Origin: Myxococcales bacterium 68-20
GTDB lineage: Bacteria > Myxococcota_A > Polyangia > Polyangiales > Polyangiaceae
Assembly (NCBI GenBank): GCA_001899635.1
Contig: MKVQ01000042.1
Span: 186,001 to 250,000, forward strand
Length of the DNA stretch: 64,000 nt
Reading direction: 5' to 3'
Both the position numbers and the translations under genes were made by a program. The notes beneath the pieces were generated by a model, which saw nothing but the letters and a program-made list of their open reading frames with translations, was not told the DNA's origin and searched no databases. Of the stretch, positions 37,128-46,010 are shown in pieces. Each line of letters starts with the position of its first letter. The stretch's first letter is position 1.

Positions 37128-39083
37128 TCACACGTCCGCGGCGCTGCTCGACGCCGCGTCGACGAGCGTCATGAACGCGTCGGAATCGATGCACTGCGTG
37201 CCGTACTTGCGCGCCTTCTCCGCCTTCGTCGACGCCGAGCTCGGGTCCGACATCACGAGGTAGTGGAGCTCCTTCGTCACGCCGGAGAGCACGGTACCGC
37301 CGTGCTTCTCGACCAGCGTTTCGTACTCCTTGCGCGGCCGCGGGAGCGTGCCGGTGAAGCAGAACGTCTTCCCCGCGAGGCCACCGCCCGCGCTCGGCGC
37401 GACCGGGACGACGCCGACGGCGAGCAGGCGCTGGATCTCCTCGGAACGAGCAGCGAGGCCGGTCACGACGCTCTTCGCCTTGATCGCGCCCATGCCCTTG
37501 AGCGCCGCGAGCTCCTCGGCGGTCGCGGCCTGCACCTTCTCGAGCGTGTCGAAGCCGTTCGCCACGAGCAGCTTCGCCGTCTCGAGCGCGAAGTCGTCCA
37601 TGCCGAGCGACCCGAGGAAGACCGGGAGCGACAGCGGGAGCTTCGCCTTCAGATTGTCGAGCACCTTCTTTGCGATGGTCGCGCCGCGGCGCTCGAGGCC
37701 GGCGATGTCGTCGATCGTGAGCCGATAGAGATCGGCGGGCTCGCGTACGAGCTGCGCCTCGACGAGCTGCGCGATCAGCTTGTCACCCAACTCGAGGATG
37801 TCCTGCGTCCCGACCCAGCGGCGGATGCGTCCCTCGACGATCGCGCGGCACTGGAGGTTGGTGCACACGAGGTACTCGCCTCGCCGGCCGAGCGCAGCAT
37901 CGCAGGTCGCGCATGCGCTCGGGATCGCGACGGAGGGGCCGTGCTTCACGACGACCTCCTCGAGATGCGGGATGACGTCGTTGCGCCGCGAGACGAGCAC
38001 CTCGTGGCCGACGCCGATGCCGAGCCGCTCCACGTTGGACACGTTGTGGAGGACGACGAACTGCACGGTGGCGCCGCCGATCTCGACCGGCTCGACGTTC
38101 GCGATCGGCGTGACGCGCCCCGTCGGTCCGGTCTCCCAGTTGATCGCGATGACACGGCTGACCTTCGCGAGCGACGCGAACTTGTAGGCCACCGCGGCGC
38201 GCGGCCGGCCGCCGAGCTCACCGAGGAGATGTTGAGCGCGGAGATCGTTGGCGCGCACGACGAGCCCATCGATCTCGTAGTCGAGCTCCGCGCGCTTCTT
38301 CGACGAATACTCGTTGTGAATCCGGAGCGCTCCCTCGAGGTCGGTCACCTCGAACGGCGGGACGATCAGCCCGAGCTGGAGGAGCCGCTCGTACTTCTCC
38401 TTCTCGGTCGCGTGCTCGGTGTCGCCGCCCTCGAGGTCGTAGAACATCACCGTGAGGTGCTCGCACCCGGCGCCGTCGAAGCGCTTCGACGTGCCCGCCG
38501 CTCTGTTGCGCGGCGGAGCGTCAGTGCCGGGGAAGCCGATCTTCATGTCGGAGAGCTTCAGGATGATCTCGCCGCGGATCGAGACCGTCAGCGGCTCGGG
38601 CAGGCGTGCAGGCACGCCCTTCATGCGCCGCGCGTTCGAGGTGATGCGCTCGCCGACCTGACCGTCGCCGCGCGTGATGGCCTCGACGAGCTTACCGTTC
38701 TCGTAGTTCACCGCGAGCGAGAGCCCGTCGAGCTTCTCCGTGACGAGGAGGTCGTTCGCGATCGGCACAAGGGCGCTCTCGACGCCGAGCTGATCGCACC
38801 GCGCCACCCACTGGCGAAACTCTGCCTCGTTCACCGCCTTGTTCAGCGAGCCCATCGGGATGGCGTGGCGAGCCTTCTCCCACTCGGTGACCACCTCGTT
38901 CACGGGCGCACCGACGCTCTTCAGGATCGCGTGTTCGGGCTCGAGCGCGCGCAGCTCGTCCTCGAGAGCGTCGTACGCCGCGTCGGAGACGAGCGCTTGG
39001 CCGTTGTAGTAGGCGTCCTTGTACTTGCGGAGCAGCTCGGCGAGCTCGGCGACGCGATCAGCGGAGGAAGAGCTGGTGCCCAT
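37128..39083 (-). CDS. ligA: NAD-dependent DNA ligase
   Basis: The 651-residue enzyme has the LigA domain order: Ia domain (YYNGQALVSDAAYD, NAD-binding), adenylation domain with nucleophile Lys117 in EKLDGLS, OB fold, four-Cys zinc finger (CATCDAALGRRGEYLVC...C), HhH repeats and a C-terminal BRCT domain (about 570-645: GKTFCFTGTLPRPRKEYE). It seals nicks using NAD+ during replication and repair. The sequence is somewhat divergent from E. coli LigA, so a second ligase elsewhere in the genome is possible. Confidence 0.94.
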   Translation of the reverse strand: MGTSSSSADRVAELAELLRKYKDAYYNGQALVSDAAYDALEDELRALEPEHAILKSVGAPVNEVVTEWEKARHAIPMGSLNKAVNEAEFRQWVARCDQLGVESALVPIANDLLVTEKLDGLSLAVNYENGKLVEAITRGDGQVGERITSNARRMKGVPARLPEPLTVSIRGEIILKLSDMKIGFPGTDAPPRNRAAGTSKRFDGAGCEHLTVMFYDLEGGDTEHATEKEKYERLLQLGLIVPPFEVTDLEGALRIHNEYSSKKRAELDYEIDGLVVRANDLRAQHLLGELGGRPRAAVAYKFASLAKVSRVIAINWETGPTGRVTPIANVEPVEIGGATVQFVVLHNVSNVERLGIGVGHEVLVSRRNDVIPHLEEVVVKHGPSVAIPSACATCDAALGRRGEYLVCTNLQCRAIVEGRIRRWVGTQDILELGDKLIAQLVEAQLVREPADLYRLTIDDIAGLERRGATIAKKVLDNLKAKLPLSLPVFLGSLGMDDFALETAKLLVANGFDTLEKVQAATAEELAALKGMGAIKAKSVVTGLAARSEEIQRLLAVGVVPVAPSAGGGLAGKTFCFTGTLPRPRKEYETLVEKHGGTVLSGVTKELHYLVMSDPSSASTKAEKARKYGTQCIDSDAFMTLVDAASSSAADV

Positions 39084-39255
39084 GGGGGACCGGAGCTTAG
39101 GAAAATACTCGAACGTGGACCACCGGCATCCGCGCTACACGGCGACAGTCTGCGCCGCGACCTCGGCAATACGCCGATCGCAATTGCGTCGCTGATGCGC
39201 GGCGCGCTCGCCTGGCACCCGACGTGATCTCCTTCGTCGCGTCCGGAGGAACGTC

Positions 39256-40098
39256 ATGGGCCAGCAACCACAATCCGTCCAGCAGCAACCCACCGACACC
39301 GCGAGCCTCATCATCGAAGACGTCGCCCGACGTGTGCACCTGCCCTCGAGCATCACGCCTCGTGACGCCATCCAGGCCGTGATGTGCACCTTCACGCGGC
39401 ACGTGTCCCGCGGAGAAGCCGCTCGCGTCTTCGAGGTGCTCCCGAAGGTGGTCCAGCCGCTCCTCGAGCGCTGCATGTTGCATCGGGACGAACCTGCGAA
39501 GCGGTTCGGGCGCAATGAGCTCCTCGACGAGCTCGGCGCCCACCTCGGCGTGTCCGTGCCGAAGGCGGAGGAGATCGCGTCGGCCGTGCTCCACGCCGTC
39601 AGCTCGCGGTTGCCGGCGCAGGAGCTCGGCGAGGTCACGGCCCAGCTCCCGCGCGAGCTCCGCGACCTCTGGGTCATCCCCAAGATCCCCGTCGGCACGC
39701 CGGTCGAGCCACATCCGATCCTCTCGAGGATCGAGCAGACCGTGGCGCTGCCCCGAGGTGTGACGGGGATCGGCGCGTTCACCTCGGTCATGAGACATCT
39801 GTCGCGACGTCTCTCGCTCGGCGAAGCGCGCCATCTCTGCATGGCGTTGCCCTCGGACCTGCGCCAGCTCCTCGAGGACTCCCTGCTGGGCCGCGGCGAG
39901 CATCCCGTGAAGCTCGGCAAGGGCGAGTTCCTCGAGCGCGTCGGACAGGATCTCGGGATCTCCGAGCCGCGCGAGGTCGAGATGGTCGCCAAGGCGGTGT
40001 TCAAGCACGTTGAGGACCACCTCCCCGCGAGCGTCTTCAAGCACGTCTCGATGCAGCTGCCACGCGAGCTCTCCGACCTCTGGGCGCTGCCTTACTGA
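39256..40098 (+). CDS. tandem DUF2267 protein
   Basis: The 280-residue protein consists of two similar halves. Each has a helical unit with RDAIQAVMCTFTRHVSRGEAARVFEVLPKVVQPLLE or ITGIGAFTSV...LSLGEARHLCMALPSDLRQLLE, then FLERVGQDLG/LLDELGAHLG and a final LPRELRDLW. That is the DUF2267 pattern, found in small soluble proteins of unknown function, some linked to stress. There is no signal peptide. The start ATG follows a GGAGG-like stretch. Confidence 0.85.
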   Translation: MGQQPQSVQQQPTDTASLIIEDVARRVHLPSSITPRDAIQAVMCTFTRHVSRGEAARVFEVLPKVVQPLLERCMLHRDEPAKRFGRNELLDELGAHLGVSVPKAEEIASAVLHAVSSRLPAQELGEVTAQLPRELRDLWVIPKIPVGTPVEPHPILSRIEQTVALPRGVTGIGAFTSVMRHLSRRLSLGEARHLCMALPSDLRQLLEDSLLGRGEHPVKLGKGEFLERVGQDLGISEPREVEMVAKAVFKHVEDHLPASVFKHVSMQLPRELSDLWALPY

Positions 40099-40180
40099 GC
40101 GCCGAGCATGGTGCTCGGCTGCAGTGACGTGGTCTGCTCACCGCCTCGTGCGCTTCGACATCGGCAGAGCGAGTTGCGCC

Positions 40181-41740
40181 TCAGCGCGCGGCGAAGGCCG
40201 TCGCGAGCTGCACGGGGAGACGCAGCAAGAAGGTCGTCCCGCTCGGCCCGCCGGGCTCCAGACGCACGGCTCCGCCGAGATCGCTGGCGATCCGGTGAAC
40301 CACGGCGAGCCCCAGGCCAGTCCCCGACGCTCGCGTCGTGAAGAACGGCTCGAACACGCGCACGGCCACCTCGGGCGCGATCGTCGGTCCGTCGTTGTAG
40401 ACGCGAATGTAGAGGTCTTGCTCGTCGACGTTCGCCGTCAGCGCGACGCGTCCTCCCTCGTCGACGTTCTGGAGCGCGTTGACGAGGAGGTTGACCAGCG
40501 CGCGGCGGAGGAGAGTCGGATCTGTGTCGATGAACGGGAGAGCCTCGGGCAGCTCGAGTTGGACCTGCTCGGCGGCACCGCCGAACGTCGGATCGAGCCG
40601 TGCTGCCTCCACGGCCTGGCGAAGCACCGGCTCGAGCGCGACGCTCTCCACCTCCACCGCCGACGGGCGGGCGTAGTCGAGGAGGTCGGTCACGAGCCCT
40701 CGAAGTCGCTCTGCCTCCTCGTGGATGATGTCGAGGAGCTCCGGCTTCGCGCTCGTGTCGGAGCGCCGCTTCCGAAGGGTGGTGAGCGCATTGAAGATGA
40801 CGCCGAGCGGATTGCGGACCTCGTGCGCCATCACCGCCGCCATCTCGCCGACGGCGGCGAGGCGCTCCTTGTGCACGAGCTCGGCGCGGAGAGCCTGCGC
40901 GTGGATCGCGGCGCCGATCTGCGCTGCAAAGAGCTGCACCGCCACGAAGTCGTGCTCGGTCAGGTCGCGGCCGGTCACTGCGAGGTGATGGGTCACCCGT
41001 CCGTTCGTGCGGACCGGACACCACGCGCTGCGAATGAGCTGGGCGCGCTCCATGCTGGCGCCGAGCGCCTTCGCCGTCCGCGCGACGCCGGGCATGAGCG
41101 TGGGGACGTTGTCGAGGAAGATCGGCCGCCCGGTCCTCACCACCTCGGCGAGGATCGGCGTCTTTGCATACGGCATGCGCTGGCCGACGAGCGTGTGCCC
41201 GTAGTCACCGACAGGATCGCCGGGCTTCGAGATGATCCGCCTGGTGATCGAGCCACCGGCGACGAGCTCCGTGAACGCGACGATCCAACCGAGCGCGTGG
41301 AAGATCGGCTCCGTCGCGTCGAGCAACGAGTCTGCGTCGAGCAGCGTGCTCCCTCGAGCGAACATCTCCGCCAACGTGCCCATCAGGTCCTCTGCGCGCG
41401 TCACGTCGGTGACGTCGCGGGCGCTCATGACGAGAGCGTCACCGCGATGCCCGAAGCGCAGGTCCGTCGTGATCTCGGTGTTGTCCGATCTGCGCACGAA
41501 GCGCACTCGACACGTCGCGGGCAGCTCCCATCCGTCCTCGCGCTGCTTCTCGAGCAGACCGAGTCGCTGCCGTTCGCCGGGAGCGAGCACGTCCTCGAAC
41601 GTGCTGCCGACGAGTGCCCCGCCAAGGAGACGCACGGCAGCTTCGTTCGCCCAGACGACGCGCTCCTCCCGCACGACGAAGAGCACGTCGGGCAACGCGT
41701 CGAACACGTTCAGGTCTAGATCTCCGACCAAGCCACCCAC
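40181..41740 (-). CDS. cytoplasmic PAS-GAF sensor histidine kinase
   Basis: The 519-residue protein has a PAS domain (about 12-115: DALPDVLFVVREERVVWANEAA), a GAF domain (about 125-285), HisKA with phosphoacceptor His306 (MAHEVRNPLG) and an intact HATPase domain: N-box RALVNLLVNALQN, G1 NDGPTI, F-box FEPFFTT and G2 GTGLGLAVV. It has no membrane segment, so it senses an internal or diffusible signal. No response regulator is adjacent. Its stop codon falls in a partial family A repeat. Confidence 0.92.
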   Translation of the reverse strand: MGGLVGDLDLNVFDALPDVLFVVREERVVWANEAAVRLLGGALVGSTFEDVLAPGERQRLGLLEKQREDGWELPATCRVRFVRRSDNTEITTDLRFGHRGDALVMSARDVTDVTRAEDLMGTLAEMFARGSTLLDADSLLDATEPIFHALGWIVAFTELVAGGSITRRIISKPGDPVGDYGHTLVGQRMPYAKTPILAEVVRTGRPIFLDNVPTLMPGVARTAKALGASMERAQLIRSAWCPVRTNGRVTHHLAVTGRDLTEHDFVAVQLFAAQIGAAIHAQALRAELVHKERLAAVGEMAAVMAHEVRNPLGVIFNALTTLRKRRSDTSAKPELLDIIHEEAERLRGLVTDLLDYARPSAVEVESVALEPVLRQAVEAARLDPTFGGAAEQVQLELPEALPFIDTDPTLLRRALVNLLVNALQNVDEGGRVALTANVDEQDLYIRVYNDGPTIAPEVAVRVFEPFFTTRASGTGLGLAVVHRIASDLGGAVRLEPGGPSGTTFLLRLPVQLATAFAAR

Positions 41741-41910
41741 CAGATCGCCTGAGATCCTAGCGGCTGCAGCGAATTTCCACTACCCGTCCGGCATCGACCC
41801 ATCCGATGACGCACCTCAGCGAAGGATGGGATACCCGCGCGCTTTTGCGCCCATCGGCAGGACACGGCGCTTCACGAGGAGCGTCGCGAGCTCGACCGTA
41901 GTGGCCGGGC

Positions 41911-43497
41911 TCAATGGATTGCCTCGCCCGGTCTCGGCAAGGCGAGGACGCGATCGGGGTCGTCTCCGAACAGCTCGCCGACACGCGCGCGTACGGCCGC
42001 CGGAACCGGGTTCGATCGCGCGCGCGCGCAGCGAGCGGCCTCTTCGATCGAGCTCACGGATTCGTTGCAGAACGCAGTCTTCCAGCCGTCGTCGAGCGAT
42101 CGCTGGAGCTCGGCGCGGATCCGATCGCGCTGGAGCTGCCGCCACCACATGCCACTCGGCAACGTGCCACGCTCCGGATGAACTCCGGCGGGGGCGAACT
42201 CGGCGTCGTGCTCGTAGGCCGCGCGCGAGTCCTCCGCCGAGCCGCGCGCCTCGACCGGGCGAAGACCGGAGCCGAGGTCGACGCGGACGAAGAACGTCGC
42301 CTGGTAGCGCCCCTCGTGCTTCGTCGCCGGGTAGCGGAAGATTCGCGGCTCGTCGCGGTAGCGCGTCACCTGACGCGTCCGCGTCTGGTACTCGGTCCGA
42401 ACCTTGCGCACGTTGCGCATGCGAGACTCCTCGCGGTAGCGCGTCACCGGTCTACTGACGGTGCACATCCCCCGCTGCGGAGGGCGGCACGACTCGAGCC
42501 GATCCTCGTACGCGGTGTAGGGAACCCGCTCGGTGTAGGTCTGCGTCTCGACGTACGGGACCTCGACGGGCTGCTGATACGTCTCCGTCGCCTCGTAGGG
42601 CACGCGCTCCGTCCACGAGCGCGTGAGCTCGGTCGGCTCCTGCGTGAGCTCCGCGGCGACGCTCCCCTGGACCTGCGCCGCTGCACGCGTGGTCGACGTC
42701 GCCGTGAACCAGACGGAGCGCTCGAACGCCTGGGAGATCGCGCGCTCGAGCTCGACCTGCTCTCCCGGAGGCGTACCGAGGATCCCGCCGGAGATCGCGA
42801 CACCGCCGACGAGGAACGGGCGCGCCTTCCACGCCGGCATCGGCCCGCCGAGCTCCTTGCAGTAGGCCGCGACGAGCTCCAGCGCGAACGGCTGCTCGGC
42901 CGCGACCTCGGTCGCCCGCGTGCACGTCTTGGTGCCGGCCGCGGCGATCTCTCCGTCGAGCTCGGGGGAGGCCGCAGCGAGCTCGGGACGGCTCAACCAG
43001 TCGGCGGCCGCGGCTCGACGCGCGCGCGCAGCGAGCGCTCGCCCGCGCGTCGTCTCGGAGCGAACGGACGTGCTGATCGTCGTCGTGGCCCAATCGATCG
43101 TCGTCCCGATCCGCGCTGCGCGCGACGAGTCGATGGACTCGGCATGGAGCCGGTCCTTCGTCCGGACGGCCTCGAGCGCGGCCCCCAACGCCTCGGCTTC
43201 GTTGCCCCCGGCGCGGGCAGCATCCGCACGGTCGAGCATCTGATCGAGCAACCCGCGCTCGGCCCTCGTGAGGAGCCCCTTCACTCGCGCATCGCTCGGG
43301 TCGCGAGCGAGGACCTGCGTGTAGAGCTCGACGGCGCCGCGGTAGTCGCCGCGCTCGAGCGCATCGTCGGCACGACCACGCAGCGTCGCGCAGGCCATCG
43401 AACCGAGCAGGAGCAGGAGCAGGAGCACCATGGGTCGCGGTCGCGCCAGGACACTCGCGGGACCGGCACGACGAGGGGAAGCAGTGGCAGGGCGCAT
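41911..43497 (-). CDS. large lipoprotein with TPR-like N-terminus and Tyr/Arg-rich repeats
   Basis: The 528-residue product has lipobox GSMAC (Cys36), TPR-like helices (about 40-90: ALERGDYRGAVELYTQVLARDP), a mixed region, and then at about 300-390 an unusual tract of short repeats: ERVPYEATETYQQPVEVPYV, ETQTYTERVPYTAYEDR, PVTRYREESR, RKVRTEYQTRTRQVTRYRDE. The tract alternates aromatic, Thr and charged residues and may form beta structure. The C-terminal part is unassigned. The start at 43497 opens the signal peptide. Family unknown to me. Confidence 0.68.
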   Translation of the reverse strand: MRPATASPRRAGPASVLARPRPMVLLLLLLLGSMACATLRGRADDALERGDYRGAVELYTQVLARDPSDARVKGLLTRAERGLLDQMLDRADAARAGGNEAEALGAALEAVRTKDRLHAESIDSSRAARIGTTIDWATTTISTSVRSETTRGRALAARARRAAAADWLSRPELAAASPELDGEIAAAGTKTCTRATEVAAEQPFALELVAAYCKELGGPMPAWKARPFLVGGVAISGGILGTPPGEQVELERAISQAFERSVWFTATSTTRAAAQVQGSVAAELTQEPTELTRSWTERVPYEATETYQQPVEVPYVETQTYTERVPYTAYEDRLESCRPPQRGMCTVSRPVTRYREESRMRNVRKVRTEYQTRTRQVTRYRDEPRIFRYPATKHEGRYQATFFVRVDLGSGLRPVEARGSAEDSRAAYEHDAEFAPAGVHPERGTLPSGMWWRQLQRDRIRAELQRSLDDGWKTAFCNESVSSIEEAARCARARSNPVPAAVRARVGELFGDDPDRVLALPRPGEAIH

Positions 43498-43715
43498 GGG
43501 CTCTCGAGTCTCGACTCTATTCGATCTCGATGATCGACGTGCGTGGGGCCGATCTATTCTGACGAGCCTGCGGATCGGCTCGATTCGCGCGACGTAGCGC
43601 ATCCTCGCGAGCTCGCGACGCGTCGGCGGCCCCGCCCGAGAACGTCGCGCACGGGGCTGGCAAGGCCGAGCCTCGATGATGACCCGTCACCGGCGCCCTG
43701 CTAAGGAAGAGCGTC

Positions 43716-44393
43716 GTGCCCAGACTGCTTCAGATCCTCCTCGGACGTGAGCGGAGCCGCGTGTACGCCCTCGAGGAAGGCTCCTACGTCGTGGGCCGGG
43801 GAGACGGCTCCGACCTCGTCGTCGCGAGCGACATCGTCAGCCGGCGGCACGCGAGCATCGTCGTCTCCGCGACGGACGTGCGGGTCACCGATCTCGAGAG
43901 CAGCAACGGCACATACATCAACGGCTCGCACGTCCTCGGCGAGAGCGTCGCAGTCGAGGGAGACATCCTCCTCGTCGGCGACGTCGCGATGCGCCTGCAC
44001 GGGACCAAGGTGCCCACGCTCTCGGCGCTGCGCCCGGACGCAGAGCCCGGCTCGTCGATGAACCTTTCGGGGAACTTGCTCGAGGTGCCGCCGCCGACGC
44101 TCCTCCGGTACCTCGCCGTCATCAAGAAGACCGGCGTGCTGCAGCTCACATCGCCGCCGATCCAGAGCAGGATCACGTTCACGCGAGGTCACATCGGCGA
44201 GGTCCTCGTCGATACCCGCAAGACGAGAGATCCGATCCAGGCGCTCACCGCAATCCTGCGATGGAAGGGCACGTTCGACGTCGGCCCTCCGAGCAACGCC
44301 GGGTCGTCTCTGCTCCTCGGCCTCGACGCCGTGCTGCCCCCCGTCGGCAGCGCATCGCGCCCCTCGATGCTGCCAAAGCCGCCGCGGCCCTGA
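43716..44393 (+). CDS. FHA domain plus DUF4388 protein
   Basis: The 225-residue protein has an FHA domain (about 20-95) with GRGDGSDLV, SRRHASI and SSNGTYINGS, the phosphothreonine-binding loops, and then a DUF4388/PATAN-like region (about 110-200: GNLLEVPPPTLLRYLAVIKKTGVLQL, ITFTRGHIGEVLVDT). FHA-DUF4388 proteins are typical of Myxococcota and act in phospho-Thr signalling; the Ser/Thr kinase at 24.6 kb is a possible, unproven partner. The start is GTG. Confidence 0.88.
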   Translation: MPRLLQILLGRERSRVYALEEGSYVVGRGDGSDLVVASDIVSRRHASIVVSATDVRVTDLESSNGTYINGSHVLGESVAVEGDILLVGDVAMRLHGTKVPTLSALRPDAEPGSSMNLSGNLLEVPPPTLLRYLAVIKKTGVLQLTSPPIQSRITFTRGHIGEVLVDTRKTRDPIQALTAILRWKGTFDVGPPSNAGSSLLLGLDAVLPPVGSASRPSMLPKPPRP

Positions 44394-44397
44394 TCGA

Positions 44398-44724
44398 TCA
44401 CTTGCAGACCGTCACGGGCACCTCCTTGATCCTGCCGCTCGGCTCGGGGAGCTTCAACCAGTACATGTAGCAGTTGCCGAACCACGGTTGCTGCATCTCG
44501 TCGAGGTAGTGCCGGAGGTCCCAGATCGGCGGCCGCGTCCCCCACTGCTCGAGCATCGGGAACTGCGGGGCGGGTAGGCTGGGCACGTCGTCGACCGGCG
44601 TGAACGCCGAGCTGACGTCGGAGGACGACGACTCCTCGGGCTCGTCACCGTCGGGCGGGGCGCCGCATCCGATCATCGATGCGAGCACCATCATCAAGCC
44701 AACCACGACCGACCTTGTGGACAT
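44398..44724 (-). CDS. small lipoprotein of unknown function
   Basis: The 108-residue product has lipobox MIGC (Cys20), an acidic Ser-rich linker (GDEPEESSSSD) and a C-terminal domain with Trp/Tyr and two cysteines (GNCYMYWL, VTVC). It converges on the FHA gene with 4 bases between stops. The ATG at 44724 opens the signal peptide. Confidence 0.6.
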   Translation of the reverse strand: MSTRSVVVGLMMVLASMIGCGAPPDGDEPEESSSSDVSSAFTPVDDVPSLPAPQFPMLEQWGTRPPIWDLRHYLDEMQQPWFGNCYMYWLKLPEPSGRIKEVPVTVCK

Positions 44725-45112
44725 GCTGTTTCCCCGTGGGAATACAAGCAGCCCACGTACCAACACCCCGACGTCATCTCGATGACCGGATGGCGTGGGT
44801 TTGGCCACCCGACGGCGTCGAGCTCGGGCCGAAGCGCGCGTCGCCCACGCCCGACATGGCCGTTCCGACACAGCGAGCTCGACAACCGCCACGTTGGTTG
44901 GGAGAAGCCTCGCTCCGGGCAGTGGTGAGGCGGAGCTGAGCAGACGTGCGCTCGACGCATCGGAGCGTCGAGCCGTCCCGAGGCCGACACGCGACGCGTG
45001 CGTCATCGGATTGCCGGCGGCGCTCGTTGCTCCTCACCACCGTCGCTCGCAGCGGTCGAGCGCTTCACGGCATGGTGCGTGTAGCGTCGCGAGGCGACGG
45101 GGCGCTGTGCCG
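44725..45112. other. 388-base gap without a supported gene
   Basis: Frames here are Arg-rich antisense-type noise. It carries the promoter of the small lipoprotein and ends at the fragment gene at 45113. I see no repeat or hairpin of note. Confidence 0.35.
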
Positions 45113-45472
45113 TCAGGCGACGCGGTCGAGGTCGGCGATCATCCCCGCGCCGTCGAGACGATCCGCCGCGAGCCCGTTCATGTACCGCGTGAGCCCCACC
45201 TTCTCGTAGCGCGGGACGATGCGGGGCGAGACGAGACCGATGGCGCGGAGGTTGGGGACGAGCCGCGAGAACATCGTCTGCCGGAACTGGCTCATCCCCG
45301 GCGTCTCGGTGACGAACGACTTCCACGCCCGGCGGGACATGATCCCTTCGAACCACTCCTCGTAGACCTCGAGCGCGAGGAAGCGATTGCGCATGAGGAG
45401 CGCGACTTCGAACACCCAGTGGGGCGCGACGGTACCACACGCCTCGTCGCGGTGTGGCGGAGTCCGAGCGAG
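45113..45472 (-). pseudogene. probable 5'-truncated fragment of a larger protein
   Basis: The frame reads VAPHWVFEVALLMRNRFLAL and on to ETPGMSQFRQTMFSRLVPNL, a well-formed helical protein sequence with many conserved-looking Trp, Phe and Arg residues, but it is only about 100-120 residues long. It begins abruptly after an in-frame stop at 45473-45475, with no start codon that has a ribosome binding site (GTG at 45415 is the only one). It looks like the C-terminal part of a longer helical enzyme. I do not recognise the family; a genuine small protein is the alternative. Confidence 0.4.
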
Positions 45473-45561
45473 CTAGACGGCGATGCGCAGGCGGCGCACA
45501 TCGATTCGAATCGTCGCGCGACGGATGTGCGCGCGGCTCACGGGTTGCACCGCGCGTGCAC

Positions 45562-46002
45562 ATGAAGCGAGCCTTCGGTGACGATAGCCGTGCCTCCGAC
45601 GACGCTACGCGCGAGGCCGCCGGCGTCGTGGGGGCCGTGCTGTTCGGTGCAGCGTCGGTGATGGAGCTCGTCCGGATGGCGACCCTGCGAACTCCTTGGC
45701 CGGGCTTCAACACCCGGATCGACTGGGTCCTCGGCGTGATCGCGATCCTTCTCTGGGTCGCGAGCGCGTACGTGCTCGCGACACGCAGCCACAAGCACCG
45801 GGGCGTCGCGTTCGGCGGAGCGTTCGCGCTCCTCGCCTATGGGCTGCTCGGGCTTGTGGGACGATCGCACTTCGGCCTGGTGTACGTCGCGTTTGCCGTC
45901 GTGATGCCGCTGATCGAGCGGCTCGCCTTCCGCGGACGGCTCACGTTCGGTCGCCGCTTGGATGAACCGCTCCCGCCACGCTCGGGCCGCGAGATCTTGT
46001 GA
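45562..46002 (+). CDS. four-helix membrane protein
   Basis: The 146-residue product has four hydrophobic segments (AAGVVGAVLFGAASVMELV, IDWVLGVIAILLWVASAYVLA, VAFGGAFALLAYGLLGLV, FGLVYVAFAVVMPLIERLAF) and short polar loops. It belongs in the inner membrane. No motif indicates a function. The start at 45562 removes an Arg-rich upstream extension. Confidence 0.6.
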   Translation: MKRAFGDDSRASDDATREAAGVVGAVLFGAASVMELVRMATLRTPWPGFNTRIDWVLGVIAILLWVASAYVLATRSHKHRGVAFGGAFALLAYGLLGLVGRSHFGLVYVAFAVVMPLIERLAFRGRLTFGRRLDEPLPPRSGREIL

Positions 46003-46010
46003 GCATCACC

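Noticed and set aside
37263-39227. 654-codon plus-strand frame antisense to ligA
   Set aside because: Same antisense effect; ligA on the minus strand has all domains and motifs.
40010-41719. 569-codon plus-strand frame antisense to the PAS-GAF kinase
   Set aside because: Arg/Glu/His-rich with no protein-like pattern; the kinase is clearly the gene.
41914-43533. 539-codon plus-strand frame antisense to the Tyr/Arg-rich lipoprotein
   Set aside because: No signal, no domain and extreme Arg content; the minus-strand frame has a lipobox.
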